DNA from: Rhodobacteraceae bacterium F11138
GTDB lineage: Bacteria; Pseudomonadota; Alphaproteobacteria; Rhodobacterales; Rhodobacteraceae
DNA length: 64,000 nucleotides
Direction: 5' to 3'
Assembly: GCA_016521575.1 (NCBI GenBank)
Contig: JAEKDP010000002.1
Location: 658,098-722,097, forward strand
Under the pieces are notes generated by a model, which was not told the DNA's origin, ran no database searches, and saw nothing but the letters and a program-made list of their open reading frames with translations. Each line of letters starts with the position of its first letter. Positions within the stretch are counted from its first letter, which is position 1. Positions 1 to 8,608 of the stretch are shown one piece after another. The position numbers and the translations under genes were made by a program.

Positions 1-1335
1 CTCCAAGATATGATCACGTATGACCCTAGAGTGAGCCTTGATGCGTGGGCGGTGAAAAGTGCCCAAACCGTGACTGGAGTTCCTATTCTTGTCGCGGATA
101 GTATTGGTCCTCTATCCTTACCTTCAGAATGGTACTTGGCTGATCTTCAGTTCCCGACAGGGGCAGTCATGGGGAGTACCCTGCCGGGAATACCGTTCGT
201 ATTTGTGGGGCGCAATGACCGTATCGCATGGGCATTCCGTTCAAGTGACTTTCCTCGTGACGAAGAACTGGAACCACTTCAGGTTGCGAGCGCGGTCAGC
301 TTCATAACCATATTAGAAAAACTTCCCGGATCAACGGACGCAGGCGACGCGGTTGAAGAGGCATCGGACAATTTGCCTGCAGGATTGGAAATATTGGTTA
401 TAGATCGGAACACCTCGGCTTCAAGTCCACAAGACGATCGTTCTCGAAAACCATCGCTGCGAGCCTTGCGCCGGTCCACACTTCAGGACCGGCAGACAGT
501 ATTCTCTATGGAGGTTGTGAAAGCAGTCCAGCGCGATACCGTGAGCGAAGCTTCGCGGGTCTTGCTCCCACTGATGGCCCGCGAGCTCTGGTTTCAAAAC
601 CCCGTTCTTTCCAGCGAAGATCGGAACCTCGTCCAACTTCGGAGCCAGGTTCTGGATCGTCTCGCTGCATGGAACGGAAATATGGATCGCTATTCGCCTG
701 AGCCTCTGGCTTTCTGGGCTTGGTCACTCGCTCTTCAACGACGCATCCTCAAAGACGAGTTCCCCATACAAGAGCAGCTGTGGAGACTTCCAAATCCTGA
801 ATTCCTTATCTCGGCTCTTAGCGCACGAGGCGAGAGTGCCGACTGGTGCGATATCCGGACGTCATCACGGGTGGAAACCTGCCAAGATCAGATTGAAGCA
901 GCACTGGACGATGCGGTTGACTGGTTAAACCAGCGCCATGGCTCCGACCCCTCCAGCTGGATGTGGGGAAGTGAGCATTACGTGGAAATGAACTCGTCGA
1001 CGATATCATCAGAAGGTCTGCTGAAGGAATTCCTGTCGCTTCGGAAAGAAATCTCCGGGGATCCATATACGCAGTTCTCCACATCCTTCGATCCTACAAA
1101 TGATCGCCCATTTGTCAGCAGTACCGGCAGCAACTTTCAGGCGATCATGAGTATGTCGGAAGACATGGCCTCCTACTTCCTGCTGCCTGCCGGACAGTCG
1201 GGGCATCCAATGTCACCATTCTTCGACAACTTTTTTCAAATCTGGAGCCAGAATGAGTATCTGACGATGACCTCAGACCTGGCGGCGGCGAGAAGTGGCT
1301 CCGTTGGATTGTCGCGTCTATCGCCCGACCGGTAA
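1..1335 (+). CDS. Penicillin acylase family protein, 3' part only
   Basis: The reading frame is open from the left edge, so the start and the signal/alpha-chain part lie upstream of the window. What is visible matches the beta chain of Ntn-hydrolase penicillin/quorum-signal acylases: AWAVKSAQTVTGVPIL near the beginning, GSTLPGIPFVFVGRNDRIAW around residue 60, and the typical end FLLPAGQSGHPMSPFFDNF about 50 residues before the stop. These enzymes cleave amides in the periplasm and use the N-terminal Ser of the beta chain, usually S-N-x-W. Here the residues before the Trp read S-L-D-A-W, so the Ser position holds Leu and the only Ser is one residue too early. The protein may be inactive, or its processing site may be shifted. 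The family assignment is secure; activity is doubtful. Confidence 0.8.
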   Translation, partial: LQDMITYDPRVSLDAWAVKSAQTVTGVPILVADSIGPLSLPSEWYLADLQFPTGAVMGSTLPGIPFVFVGRNDRIAWAFRSSDFPRDEELEPLQVASAVSFITILEKLPGSTDAGDAVEEASDNLPAGLEILVIDRNTSASSPQDDRSRKPSLRALRRSTLQDRQTVFSMEVVKAVQRDTVSEASRVLLPLMARELWFQNPVLSSEDRNLVQLRSQVLDRLAAWNGNMDRYSPEPLAFWAWSLALQRRILKDEFPIQEQLWRLPNPEFLISALSARGESADWCDIRTSSRVETCQDQIEAALDDAVDWLNQRHGSDPSSWMWGSEHYVEMNSSTISSEGLLKEFLSLRKEISGDPYTQFSTSFDPTNDRPFVSSTGSNFQAIMSMSEDMASYFLLPAGQSGHPMSPFFDNFFQIWSQNEYLTMTSDLAAARSGSVGLSRLSPDR

Positions 1336-1570
1336 GGCATACGCCGGACTTCAACAGAATAAGTCGCGGGCATGAACATGGAAGCTCGCCGAATGGTTCG
1401 GAAAACCAGATTGACCTCAGGATGAGTTGCCCTCAAACTCACCAAGACCCTATAGCTCCTAAAGCTATAGGTAACACCGCAAGATGGATCGGATTGATCC
1501 AAGTGCGTTGGACAGCGACCTGGAGTGGCAACATGACAGGAAAGCAATAGACGCCCCAATGGAGGCAGCC
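1336..1570. other. Intergenic region with a 9-bp-stem hairpin
   Basis: No gene is seen between the acylase-like gene and the lipoprotein. Positions 1449-1471 form a perfect hairpin, CCTATAGCT and AGCTATAGG around a CCTAA loop. There is no T-run behind it, so it could be a weak terminator of the upstream gene or an operator of the downstream one. The ribosome binding site GGAGGC at 1561-1566 belongs to the lipoprotein gene. Confidence 0.5.
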
Positions 1571-1858
1571 ATGCAAACAAAGTACAGAAACTGTTCCCTA
1601 GTGATTATCGCCTCCGCTCTGCTTGCCAGCTGCGGGATCACAAACACGGAAGGCCAGAACGATCGATATGAAATCGGCAATATTCCAGAGAATGTTGTTG
1701 CCATGGCCGCTCCCAATCAGGATTTGTCGACGGCTCGACTGCTAAGCGAAGACGATTGTTACTGGTATATGCATGCCGGCCCAGTGGAAACCACTCTCGT
1801 GCCGCTTCGCGCAACAGGCGGCCGCCCAATATGCGTGGTGCAGCAGCCGGTATCATGA
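1571..1858 (+). CDS. Small lipoprotein of unknown function
   Basis: The 95-residue product begins MQTKYRNCSLVIIASALLAS and is followed by CG. This is a type II signal peptide with lipobox L-A-S-C near residue 21, so the mature protein should be anchored in a membrane by a diacylglyceryl Cys. I chose the ATG at 1571 because GGAGGC lies 5 bases upstream; the frame is open further up but without a signal peptide in register. The C-terminal half contains CYWYMHAGPVETT, LVPLRATGGRPIC and a short tail. Its two Cys residues could form a disulfide. I do not recognise the family. It is convergent with the L,D-transpeptidase gene across a strong hairpin. Confidence 0.7.
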   Translation: MQTKYRNCSLVIIASALLASCGITNTEGQNDRYEIGNIPENVVAMAAPNQDLSTARLLSEDDCYWYMHAGPVETTLVPLRATGGRPICVVQQPVS

Positions 1859-1864
1859 GCGATT

Positions 1865-1897
1865 TCTGGCCTTCCACGCCTCAGGTGGAAGGCCAGA
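1865..1897. terminator. Bidirectional hairpin between convergent genes
   Basis: A perfect 13-bp inverted repeat, TCTGGCCTTCCAC and GTGGAAGGCCAGA with a 7-base loop, fills the 41-base gap between the lipoprotein stop and the L,D-transpeptidase stop. The position between converging genes supports a two-way terminator. Only a short A/T stretch (TTT before, none after) flanks it, so termination strength is uncertain. Confidence 0.65.
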
Positions 1898-1899
1898 GT

Positions 1900-2562
1900 T
1901 CATCCCGGCATCACGAGGCTTTCCTCGGCTGAGTAAAGGTAGACTGTCGAACCGATTTCAACATTCTCGAACAGATCAATTATATGCGCCATCACCATTC
2001 GGACGCAGCCCGAGCTTGCCCGCCCGCCAATGCTTTCTGGATACGGGGTGCCATGAATGCGGAGATATGTGTCCCTGTCGCCGACATACAGATAGATGGC
2101 TCTTGAACCGAGTGCATTTTCGGGGCCGGGCTCCACACCACCTGCATACTGAGCATTCTCGGGGTTCCGCTCGATCATGTTTCGTGTAGGCCGCCAGTGC
2201 GGCCACCTAACCATGCGTTTGACGGTGTACGTACCTGGCTCGTAGAGATCCCCTTGGGCAATGGCCACACCATAGCGCATGGCGGTACCGCCTTCTTCTA
2301 TGTGGTAAAGGTACCTTGCCACGGCATCGACATGGATATCTCCGGGACGCAGTTCGTCGTTCGCCAATACTCTTTGAGGGAGGAACCTGGGATGCAGCCC
2401 CCAAGGGTTTGTGGTCGCGGGATCATAGCCAAGCGGAGTGACCTCCGCGTCCCAAGCGGCTTTCTGTTCTTCGCTGGGCCAGTTATTGGCAAACGAAAGC
2501 GTCGGGATCGACGACGGGAGCAGCGCCGCAGTTGTCTGTATGAAGTGTCGTCTCGTCAGCAT
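1900..2562 (-). CDS. L,D-transpeptidase (YkuD/ErfK type)
   Basis: The 220-residue protein has a twin-arginine-like leader, MLTRRHFIQTTAALL, and therefore probably acts in the periplasm. The YkuD catalytic signature is clear near the C-terminus: YLRIHGTPYPESIGGRASSG followed by CVRM, with catalytic Cys about residue 186 and the conserved His in RIHG. These enzymes make 3-3 cross-links in peptidoglycan or attach lipoproteins to it. The start at 2562 was chosen because it puts the leader at the N-terminus; a longer frame to 2649 has no leader. The sequence style, including NPWGLHPRFLPQRV and PGDIHVDA, is typical of Rhodobacterales ErfK/YbiS/YcfS/YnhG proteins. Confidence 0.88.
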   Translation of the reverse strand: MLTRRHFIQTTAALLPSSIPTLSFANNWPSEEQKAAWDAEVTPLGYDPATTNPWGLHPRFLPQRVLANDELRPGDIHVDAVARYLYHIEEGGTAMRYGVAIAQGDLYEPGTYTVKRMVRWPHWRPTRNMIERNPENAQYAGGVEPGPENALGSRAIYLYVGDRDTYLRIHGTPYPESIGGRASSGCVRMVMAHIIDLFENVEIGSTVYLYSAEESLVMPG

Positions 2563-2834
2563 CTCAAGTTTCCCAAGTACATAGTGAACCGGTTCGATCG
2601 CTTGTACGCGATAGATGCGGTATAAAACCTCCAGCCCCTGTAGCATCAAGGGTCTTCGCGGTTTTTGTAGTGGAAAGCATCACATCCGTCGAAAAGTGAA
2701 TCTCCTGCAGTTCTGGTCGCGACAGAACCCGATCAGATTGGCCATGAAGCCCACTAGATAGCAGCCGTTCGCTGATACCGACCTCGATCAAAGAGCAATG
2801 TGGGCGAAGCAATCCATGCAGCATCGAAAAGGAC

Positions 2835-2865
2835 TTGAAGCTACAGTTACTTTAGCCTGTAGGAA
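2835..2865 (+). promoter_or_regulatory. MerR-family metal-responsive promoter
   Basis: A -35 TTGAAG (2835-2840) and a -10 TAGGAA (2860-2865) are separated by 19 bases, the over-long spacing that MerR-type activators correct by twisting DNA. The spacer carries the palindrome CTACAGTTACTTTAG (2841-2855), which differs from perfect symmetry at one pair. This layout is standard for ZntR/CadR/PbrR promoters driving metal-export ATPases. No MerR-type gene is present in the window, so the regulator would have to act from elsewhere. Confidence 0.65.
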
Positions 2866-2917
2866 CCGACTCGGTCAAAGATAGTCCCGGCCAGTTGCCG
2901 GGCCAGGAGCAAAGAAA

Positions 2918-5182
2918 ATGAGTGGAGCCGAGCGCCGGGAGTGGACTGTCAGCGGCATGGATTGTGCCGCCTGCACTGTAAAAGTGACGAAGGCGGTCGA
3001 GCGCCTCCCGGGCGTCAGAGATGTAAAGGTCGCCCTGATGAGCGAACGCCTTTCGCTTGATCTCGAGCCTGCCCGGACGGACCCGACCGAGATCGAAACC
3101 ATCGTGAAGCGTCTCGGATACGGAATTGCGCAGCGTGGCGCTACATCGGAGAGAAAACCGCTCGACGCCGCGGACAAGCCGCATAGCCATGGTCACGACT
3201 GTGACGGCCATGACCGTGAACACCATCACGACGGGACGCCGCCAGACAAGGGCGACGCGGGGCATGGCAGTCCAGGTCACGTGCATGACGACCCCGCCGA
3301 TCGCGGCAAGAATTGGTATCAGACCGACAAGGGCCGGCTGGTGATCTTCACCGGCGCCTTGCTGGTCCTGGCCTGGGGGTTCGAGCTTCTGACCTCGGCG
3401 GACTACGGCTACTGGGCCTTTGCCCTCGCCTGCGTGATCGGAGTCGCCCCAGTGGCCAGGCGCGCCTTCGAGGCCGTTCGCCTCGGCCAGCCTTTTACCA
3501 TCGAAAGCCTGATGACCATTGCTGCTGTCGGCGCCTTATTTATCGGCGCAGCCGAGGAAGCGGCACTTGTCGTGTTTCTTTTTGCAGTGGGCGAGGTGCT
3601 GGAAGGCGTGGCCGCTGGCAAGGCACGCGACGGTATCCGAGCGCTGGCCAATTTGGTGCCCAAGACCGCGCTTCTGGAAATCGACGGCAAAACCCGGGAA
3701 GTCCCGGCCGAGCAGCTTCAAATTGGCCAGCGCGTTATGGTACGTCCCGGCGACCGGATCCCCTCCGACGGCGAGATTTTCGAGGGCACTAGCGGTATCG
3801 ACGAAAGCCCGGTCACCGGCGAAAGTGTACCCGTTACCCGGGGTCCGGGTGAGAAAGTCTTTGCCGGGTCGATCAACACCGAAGCCGCGCTTCGCGTGAC
3901 GGTCACGAAAACCGCGGCGGACAACACGATCTCGCGCATCATCCAATTGGTCGAGGACGCCGAAGACGCCCGCGCGCCGACCGAGCGGTTCATTGATCGA
4001 TTCAGCCGCTGGTACATGCCAGCCATCGTCGCGCTCGCGGCACTGGTCATCCTGATCCCGCCGCTGTTGACAGGGGCGGACTGGGGTACCTGGATCTATC
4101 GTGGCCTCGCATTGTTGCTCATCGGCTGCCCCTGCGCGTTGGTGATCTCGGTTCCGGCCTCGATTGCCTCTGCGCTGTCCTCAGGCGCCAAGAAAGGTCT
4201 GTTGATGAAGGGGGGCGCGGTGATCGAGTCCACCGCAAAGGTCTCGGCCATCGCCTTTGACAAGACCGGCACGCTGACCCATGGCAAACCCAAGGTGACC
4301 GACGTCCTGCCCGCCCTTGGCGTCACAGAAGACAACCTGCTGGCCGTGGCCGCCGCAGTCGAGACCGGATCGTCGCACCCGCTGGCTCAAGCCATCCTCC
4401 GCCGAACGGAGGAGGCCGGGATCGAGGCTCTGCCCGCGACAGAAGCGCGCGCGATCGTGGGTAAGGGCGTTGAAGCGCTGGTCGGCGGCACGAAGGCCTG
4501 GGTGGCATCGCCACGCCATGCCGAGGTGGCCGGGGGTATCGCCGCCGGCCAGGCCGAGTTCGCGGCACAGCTCGAGACTGAGGGCAAGACCGTGGTCGCG
4601 GTGTTCCGTTCCGGCCAACCCCTCGGCCTCGTTGCCTTGCGCGACGAGCCGCGCGGCGACGCCGCCGAGGCCATGGCCCAACTGCGGGCGATGGACATCG
4701 CCCCGGTTATCCTGACCGGCGACAATCCCCGCACGGCCGAGGCCATCGCCGGGAGGCTCGGCATGGAATTCCACGCCAGCATGATGCCCGAGGACAAGCT
4801 GAGGCTGATCCGCGAGATGGGCGCATCCGGCGGCGTCATGATGATTGGCGACGGCATCAACGACGCACCAGCGCTAAAGCAGGCGAACGTAGGTGTGGCG
4901 ATGGGCTCCGGCACCGACGTGGCGCTGGAAACCGCCGATGCGGCGATCCTGCGCGACAGGGTGGTGGACATACCTGCCCTGATCCGGCTCGCCCGAGCCG
5001 CCATGGCCAACATCCATCAGAACGTGGCCCTGGCACTGGGTCTGAAAGCTGTGTTTTTGGTAACGTCGGTGCTAGGGCTGACCGGGCTCTGGATCGCCAT
5101 CCTGGCCGATACCGGCGCAACAGTGCTGGTCACGCTCAACGCCCTGCGACTGTTGCGCTTCAACCCGTCTGACAATCGCTAG
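2918..5182 (+). CDS. P1B-type heavy-metal ATPase (Zn2+/Cd2+/Pb2+ exporter)
   Basis: This 754-residue inner-membrane pump should export Zn, Cd or Pb using ATP. The order is: N-terminal metal-binding domain with GMDCAACTVKV, a His-rich linker near residues 90-125 (HSHGHDCDGHDREHHHDG), paired membrane helices, the ion site GCPCALVIS near residue 404, the phosphorylated Asp in DKTGTLTHG near 448, the SSHPLA nucleotide motif, and GDGINDAPAL near 644. The last membrane segment DTGATVLVTLNALRLL is of the Zn/Cd/Pb subtype rather than Cu. Length is normal. The MerR-type promoter upstream fits metal induction. The ribosome binding site is AGGAGC, 8 bases before the ATG. Confidence 0.95.
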   Translation: MSGAERREWTVSGMDCAACTVKVTKAVERLPGVRDVKVALMSERLSLDLEPARTDPTEIETIVKRLGYGIAQRGATSERKPLDAADKPHSHGHDCDGHDREHHHDGTPPDKGDAGHGSPGHVHDDPADRGKNWYQTDKGRLVIFTGALLVLAWGFELLTSADYGYWAFALACVIGVAPVARRAFEAVRLGQPFTIESLMTIAAVGALFIGAAEEAALVVFLFAVGEVLEGVAAGKARDGIRALANLVPKTALLEIDGKTREVPAEQLQIGQRVMVRPGDRIPSDGEIFEGTSGIDESPVTGESVPVTRGPGEKVFAGSINTEAALRVTVTKTAADNTISRIIQLVEDAEDARAPTERFIDRFSRWYMPAIVALAALVILIPPLLTGADWGTWIYRGLALLLIGCPCALVISVPASIASALSSGAKKGLLMKGGAVIESTAKVSAIAFDKTGTLTHGKPKVTDVLPALGVTEDNLLAVAAAVETGSSHPLAQAILRRTEEAGIEALPATEARAIVGKGVEALVGGTKAWVASPRHAEVAGGIAAGQAEFAAQLETEGKTVVAVFRSGQPLGLVALRDEPRGDAAEAMAQLRAMDIAPVILTGDNPRTAEAIAGRLGMEFHASMMPEDKLRLIREMGASGGVMMIGDGINDAPALKQANVGVAMGSGTDVALETADAAILRDRVVDIPALIRLARAAMANIHQNVALALGLKAVFLVTSVLGLTGLWIAILADTGATVLVTLNALRLLRFNPSDNR

Positions 5183-5207
5183 CATTTCCACGCAGAGCAT
5201 ACGCCGC

Positions 5208-5226
5208 CTTGAAACAAAGTTTCAAG
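5208..5226. repeat. Perfect palindrome upstream of the LysR gene
   Basis: CTTGAAAC and GTTTCAAG flank an AAA centre. It lies 26 bases after the ATPase stop and about 80 bases before the LysR-type gene. LysR regulators usually bind interrupted palindromes (T-N11-A) at this distance upstream of their own gene, so this is a candidate autoregulatory site. It could instead be the stem of a terminator for the ATPase gene, but no T-run follows. Confidence 0.45.
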
Positions 5227-5306
5227 ACTTGGATTGAGGTTCGGCTCGTCAGTGTAGCGCTCCACAGAAAAGGACCTAAACACGAGGTGCGAGAGGATGT
5301 CGGAAA

Positions 5307-6287
5307 GTGGAAAGGAGAAAACATGAAATTGAGATTCGACACCTTCGATGCTTCGTCAACGCCGCTGATCATGGCAGTTTCCGAAAGGCTGGTAGCGTTA
5401 TGCGTATCCGACAGTCATCAGTCAGCCGTTGCATCCGCGACCTTGAGGATCGGCTCGGAACATCATTGTTTCACCGTCATCGAAGCGGCGTGAGCCTAAA
5501 CCGCGCCGGGCACCAGTTTCTGCCTCGCGCACGTCAGACAATTCGCGGGCTTGATGAGAGCTTGCACGCGATGGCGGCACTTGGCAGATCGGAAAACGGC
5601 CGTATAAGAGTCGGCATTTATTCATCGATTGCCTCGGGCTTTCTGGCCGAATTGCTGCGCTCCTTCGGGGAGCAGCACAATCATGTGCAGATCGAATTGA
5701 TCGATGGAAACCCGGAAGAACACGTCGCTGCCATTCGCGGGCTCAAACTCGACGTCGCTTTCCTAACCGGAACCCGAACCTGGCAAGATTGCGACAGCGC
5801 ATTGATGTGGTCGGAAGGTGTTTTCGTTGTCCTGCCTGAACGCCATGAGTTAGCCATCCGGACAGCAGTCGACTGGCGCGAGCTTAGCGGCGAGGCTTTC
5901 ATGGTCAGCGAAACAGCGCCGGGCCAAGAGATCTATGACTATCTGGTGAGGAAGCTGGCAGAGCTCAGTTGGCACCCTGACATACATGTGCAGTCCGTAA
6001 GTCGAGATAACCTGCTGTCATTGGTTGCCATTGGGCGAGGTTTGACCGTGGTCAGCGAGGCAATGACAGTGACGACCCATCCGGGAGTGGTCTTTCGACC
6101 GATCAAGGGCGAGCGCGTTCCATTTTCTGCAATCTGGTCGCCGAATAACGACAACCCAGCGTTCAGGCGTCTTCTGAGCATGGCAAGGGCTAAGGCAGAG
6201 CTGGAAAATCGCGGGGTGATCAATGGGCATCCCTATGGGATTGAGCAGCCCGCCTCGCCTTCGCAAACCCACGATCCGTCGCCATGA
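5307..6287 (+). CDS. LysR-family transcriptional regulator
   Basis: The 326-residue protein starts with a winged helix-turn-helix (about residues 8-65: IRHLRCFVNAADHGSFRKAG, then QSSVSRCIRDLEDRLGTSLF). A periplasmic-binding-protein-like effector domain follows. The GTG start at 5307 has GAGAGGA 9 bases upstream; an ATG at 5323 is in another frame. The normal LysR end would be near residue 300 (MARAKAEL). The last ~25 residues run antisense over the DUF2274 gene, with a 68-base overlap of convergent coding regions. LysR genes of this type often sit beside trbI-DUF2274 in alphaproteobacterial conjugative elements (from memory), so it is probably part of the element. Its target is not visible. 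Confidence 0.85.
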   Translation: MERRKHEIEIRHLRCFVNAADHGSFRKAGSVMRIRQSSVSRCIRDLEDRLGTSLFHRHRSGVSLNRAGHQFLPRARQTIRGLDESLHAMAALGRSENGRIRVGIYSSIASGFLAELLRSFGEQHNHVQIELIDGNPEEHVAAIRGLKLDVAFLTGTRTWQDCDSALMWSEGVFVVLPERHELAIRTAVDWRELSGEAFMVSETAPGQEIYDYLVRKLAELSWHPDIHVQSVSRDNLLSLVAIGRGLTVVSEAMTVTTHPGVVFRPIKGERVPFSAIWSPNNDNPAFRRLLSMARAKAELENRGVINGHPYGIEQPASPSQTHDPSP

Positions 6288-6459
6288 ACCGCTCCAGCAT
6301 CGGCACGATCAGCCGGACAGGATCGGCAACAGCTTGCCCCGTCTCCCGTCCCAGCACCTCTGCATAGGCGACAAGATCGCGATGAATGGACGCGGGCAAT
6401 TCCACCGTCACTTTCACCGGCTTTTCGTCGGGCAGAGGCCCAAGCTTGAGTTTCGACAT
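6220..6459 (-). CDS. DUF2274 protein, last gene of the trb operon
   Basis: The 79-residue protein reads MSKLKLGPLPDEKPVKVTVE and then PASIHRDLVAYAEVLGRETG, the DUF2274 family that regularly follows trbI. The fold looks like a small ribbon-helix-helix-type protein (a beta strand VKVTVELP, then two helices), which suggests DNA binding or a structural partner, but its function is not established. The ATG at 6459 lies 3 bases after the trbI stop and uses the site GGAGG in the trbI 3' end, so translation is probably coupled. Its 3' end overlaps the convergent LysR gene. Confidence 0.85.
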   Translation of the reverse strand: MSKLKLGPLPDEKPVKVTVELPASIHRDLVAYAEVLGRETGQAVADPVRLIVPMLERFMATDRGFAKARRAAQSHRDAH

Positions 6460-6461
6460 GA

Positions 6462-7583
6462 TCAACCTCCTGCCGGTTCGAATACCAGATCGCGGGTGAC
6501 GATGATCCTGACCGGGAACCCCGGACGGATGGTCAGCGTTGGCGCGACCTGCAGCTGACGCTGGACGATCTGCTGACCGGCCTGGTTGATCGTGTCCACC
6601 GCGCCATCGCGGATCGCCTGGACCAGGCGGTCTTCGTCATCGGTGGCGAGGTCCGCGCCGATCGCGAGCAGCGTGGACAGACCCGCCGCGCGCATCAGAT
6701 CCCACCAATGGTAGTTGACGCCATCTTCGAGACCGGCATAGCCGCTCGCATCCGCCCCCGGCAGACGTTCGAGAACGATGGATCGGCCACCGGGAAGGAT
6801 CAAGCGGTTCCAGACCAACAGCGCGCGGCGTTGGCCGAACGTCACACCGTCATCGTATTGGCCGATGATGCGGGTTCCTTGTGGGATCAGCAGCAACGAT
6901 CCCGTCGGACTGTCATAGACATTCTCTGTGACCTGCGCGGTGATCTGGCCCGGGAGATCGGAGCGAATGCCGGTGATGAGCGCGGCCGGGATCACCGCTC
7001 CCGCCTGAAGGATGTACGGCGAGGCTGGCGGCTGAATGCGATCGGATGCGACGGCCTGCCGGTCCACCGGACCGTTGAGGAAAGCCGTATGCCGGCTCCC
7101 CTCAGGTTGCTCGGCACCACCCAGGCCCGGAAGGTTCACGCCGACGCCGGCCGTCGTCGCCCTGCCAGACGCCGTCTGAAAGAAGACTCCGCTCAGACGC
7201 GCGGTTTCCTCCTCTGCCCTGCGGCGCTCCGCTTCCGGATCGACGGTCGGGCCCACAATCGGCGGAGGGGTCGCGGGCACTCCGCGCTCCTGCGCATCGA
7301 GGATCGGCCGCCCGAGGTCACCGGGCAGTGCGGGTCCCAGAACCGGTCCGGTATAGTCAGACGGCAACCCTTCCAGCCCGTCCGCGGCCGGTCGGTTGTC
7401 GATGGAATAGAGTTCTCCACCTCCCGGCCCTGCCTCACGGGTCTGGAGAGCATAGATCAGCGCACCCCCGATGCCGAACAGCGCGACCGCTCCGACACCG
7501 GCCAGAACCTTGCGCGACAGCCGGGTCACGCGCGGAGGATCGGGGCGCAGACGCATCGGAGCTGCGGTATCGGTGTCACTCAT
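6462..7583 (-). CDS. trbI: TrbI, VirB10-like mating-pore protein
   Basis: The 373-residue protein has a short cytoplasmic N-terminus, one membrane segment at about residues 27-47 (VLAGVGAVALFGIGGALIYAL), a Pro-rich periplasmic linker, and a C-terminal VirB10 barrel domain from about residue 180 (AGAVIPAALITGIRSDLPGQ, then NVYDSPTGSLLLIPQGTRII). TrbI spans the periplasm and joins the inner- and outer-membrane parts of the type IV secretion channel. Its start overlaps the trbG stop by 4 bases (ATGA), as expected in a tightly packed operon. Confidence 0.95.
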   Translation of the reverse strand: MSDTDTAAPMRLRPDPPRVTRLSRKVLAGVGAVALFGIGGALIYALQTREAGPGGGELYSIDNRPAADGLEGLPSDYTGPVLGPALPGDLGRPILDAQERGVPATPPPIVGPTVDPEAERRRAEEETARLSGVFFQTASGRATTAGVGVNLPGLGGAEQPEGSRHTAFLNGPVDRQAVASDRIQPPASPYILQAGAVIPAALITGIRSDLPGQITAQVTENVYDSPTGSLLLIPQGTRIIGQYDDGVTFGQRRALLVWNRLILPGGRSIVLERLPGADASGYAGLEDGVNYHWWDLMRAAGLSTLLAIGADLATDDEDRLVQAIRDGAVDTINQAGQQIVQRQLQVAPTLTIRPGFPVRIIVTRDLVFEPAGG

Positions 7584-8608
7584 GACGCCCCTCCCCTTCG
7601 CGCATCCCCCTCCGTTCGCGCATCGGCCTCGCGCGCCTCCATGCGCACGATCCGAACCACCTGCTGGCGGTCGCCGGCCCCCAGCCGGAGCTCGGCGGCA
7701 CCGAAGAGGCGATCCACGATCAGCACGTTCCGGTGGATACGGCTGTTAACGATCTGCGGTTCTCCGTCCGAACCGAGCACGAAGAGCGGCGGCATCTCGC
7801 CCTGGGCGATGCCAGCCGGGAAGACGACATAGACGCGGCGGCCATCGTCGAAGACAGAAACCGGGCGCCAGGGCGGGCTCTCACCCCGAATCTGCAGGCC
7901 GTAACGATGATTGCGGGCCGAGGGCGCCGGGATGGCCGGCGCGGTCGCCACAGCCTGTCGCCCACCACGCGGCGCTGCCGGATAGGCCCAGGCGACAGAG
8001 GGCATGTAGAGCGCCTCGCGGGCACGCAGCTCGATCGTGTACACCCGCCTGTCAGTGCTGATCACCAGATTGGTCGAGATGTCGTCCCGCGTCGGTTTGA
8101 CGAGGATGTTGACGCGGGTGTTGGACCCAGACCCGCTCTCCGTGTCGCCGATAATCCAGCGCGTGGTATCCCCTGCGGCGATCGGACCCGCGCCGGTCAG
8201 GCGCTCGCCCGGCTCGAGCGCGATGTTGGTGATCTGACCGGGAGCGGCATAGACCTGATAGAGGGCGCCTTCGCTCCAAGGATAAATCTGGATGGCGTTG
8301 TAATAGCCTTCCCGGCGTGGCTCGACGCGCGCAGCGGCATTGGCGTTTTCGATACGGCCGGTCGGTGTGCCCGCCGCCGCTCCGCCATGCGCCACTGTCC
8401 AGACCGGCGGCGTGTGCAGCGGCCGAGGGCGCTCCTCGGCGGCCGAGAAAGGTGGAGCGGGCAGCGGCGGCACGGACTCGTCGTAGCTGAATTCCGGCAC
8501 CCGGTTAGTGGCACACCCCGCCATCAAGGAGGAGGACAACAGGAGTGCCACCAACATCGGCGTCCTGCCGCTCGAAGACCTGATTGCACGAACATGCGTT
8601 TCAATCAT
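7580..8608 (-). CDS. trbG: TrbG, VirB9-like outer-membrane core protein
   Basis: This 342-residue protein carries a lipoprotein-type signal (LLLSSSLMAGC, Cys near residue 32) and then the VirB9/CagX domain with YPWSEGALYQVYAAPGQITN and YVVFPAGIAQGEMPPLFVLG. It forms the periplasmic/outer-membrane ring of the secretion channel with TrbI. In RP4-type systems TrbH is the lipoprotein; no separate trbH is seen here, and the lipobox on TrbG may replace it. The start overlaps the trbF stop by 4 bases. Confidence 0.93.
   Translation of the reverse strand: MIETHVRAIRSSSGRTPMLVALLLSSSLMAGCATNRVPEFSYDESVPPLPAPPFSAAEERPRPLHTPPVWTVAHGGAAAGTPTGRIENANAAARVEPRREGYYNAIQIYPWSEGALYQVYAAPGQITNIALEPGERLTGAGPIAAGDTTRWIIGDTESGSGSNTRVNILVKPTRDDISTNLVISTDRRVYTIELRAREALYMPSVAWAYPAAPRGGRQAVATAPAIPAPSARNHRYGLQIRGESPPWRPVSVFDDGRRVYVVFPAGIAQGEMPPLFVLGSDGEPQIVNSRIHRNVLIVDRLFGAAELRLGAGDRQQVVRIVRMEAREADARTEGDARRGGAS

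Noticed and set aside
6200-6290. Junction of the element inside the LysR 3' end
   Set aside because: The extra C-terminal residues and the overlap with DUF2274 suggested an insertion boundary, but this LysR type usually accompanies trbI-DUF2274, so it is more likely part of the element.
6708-7832. Open plus-strand frame of 374 codons across trbI/trbG
   Set aside because: It is antisense to well-supported trb genes, has no domain and is Arg/Asp/Gly-rich as expected from reading high-GC coding DNA backwards.
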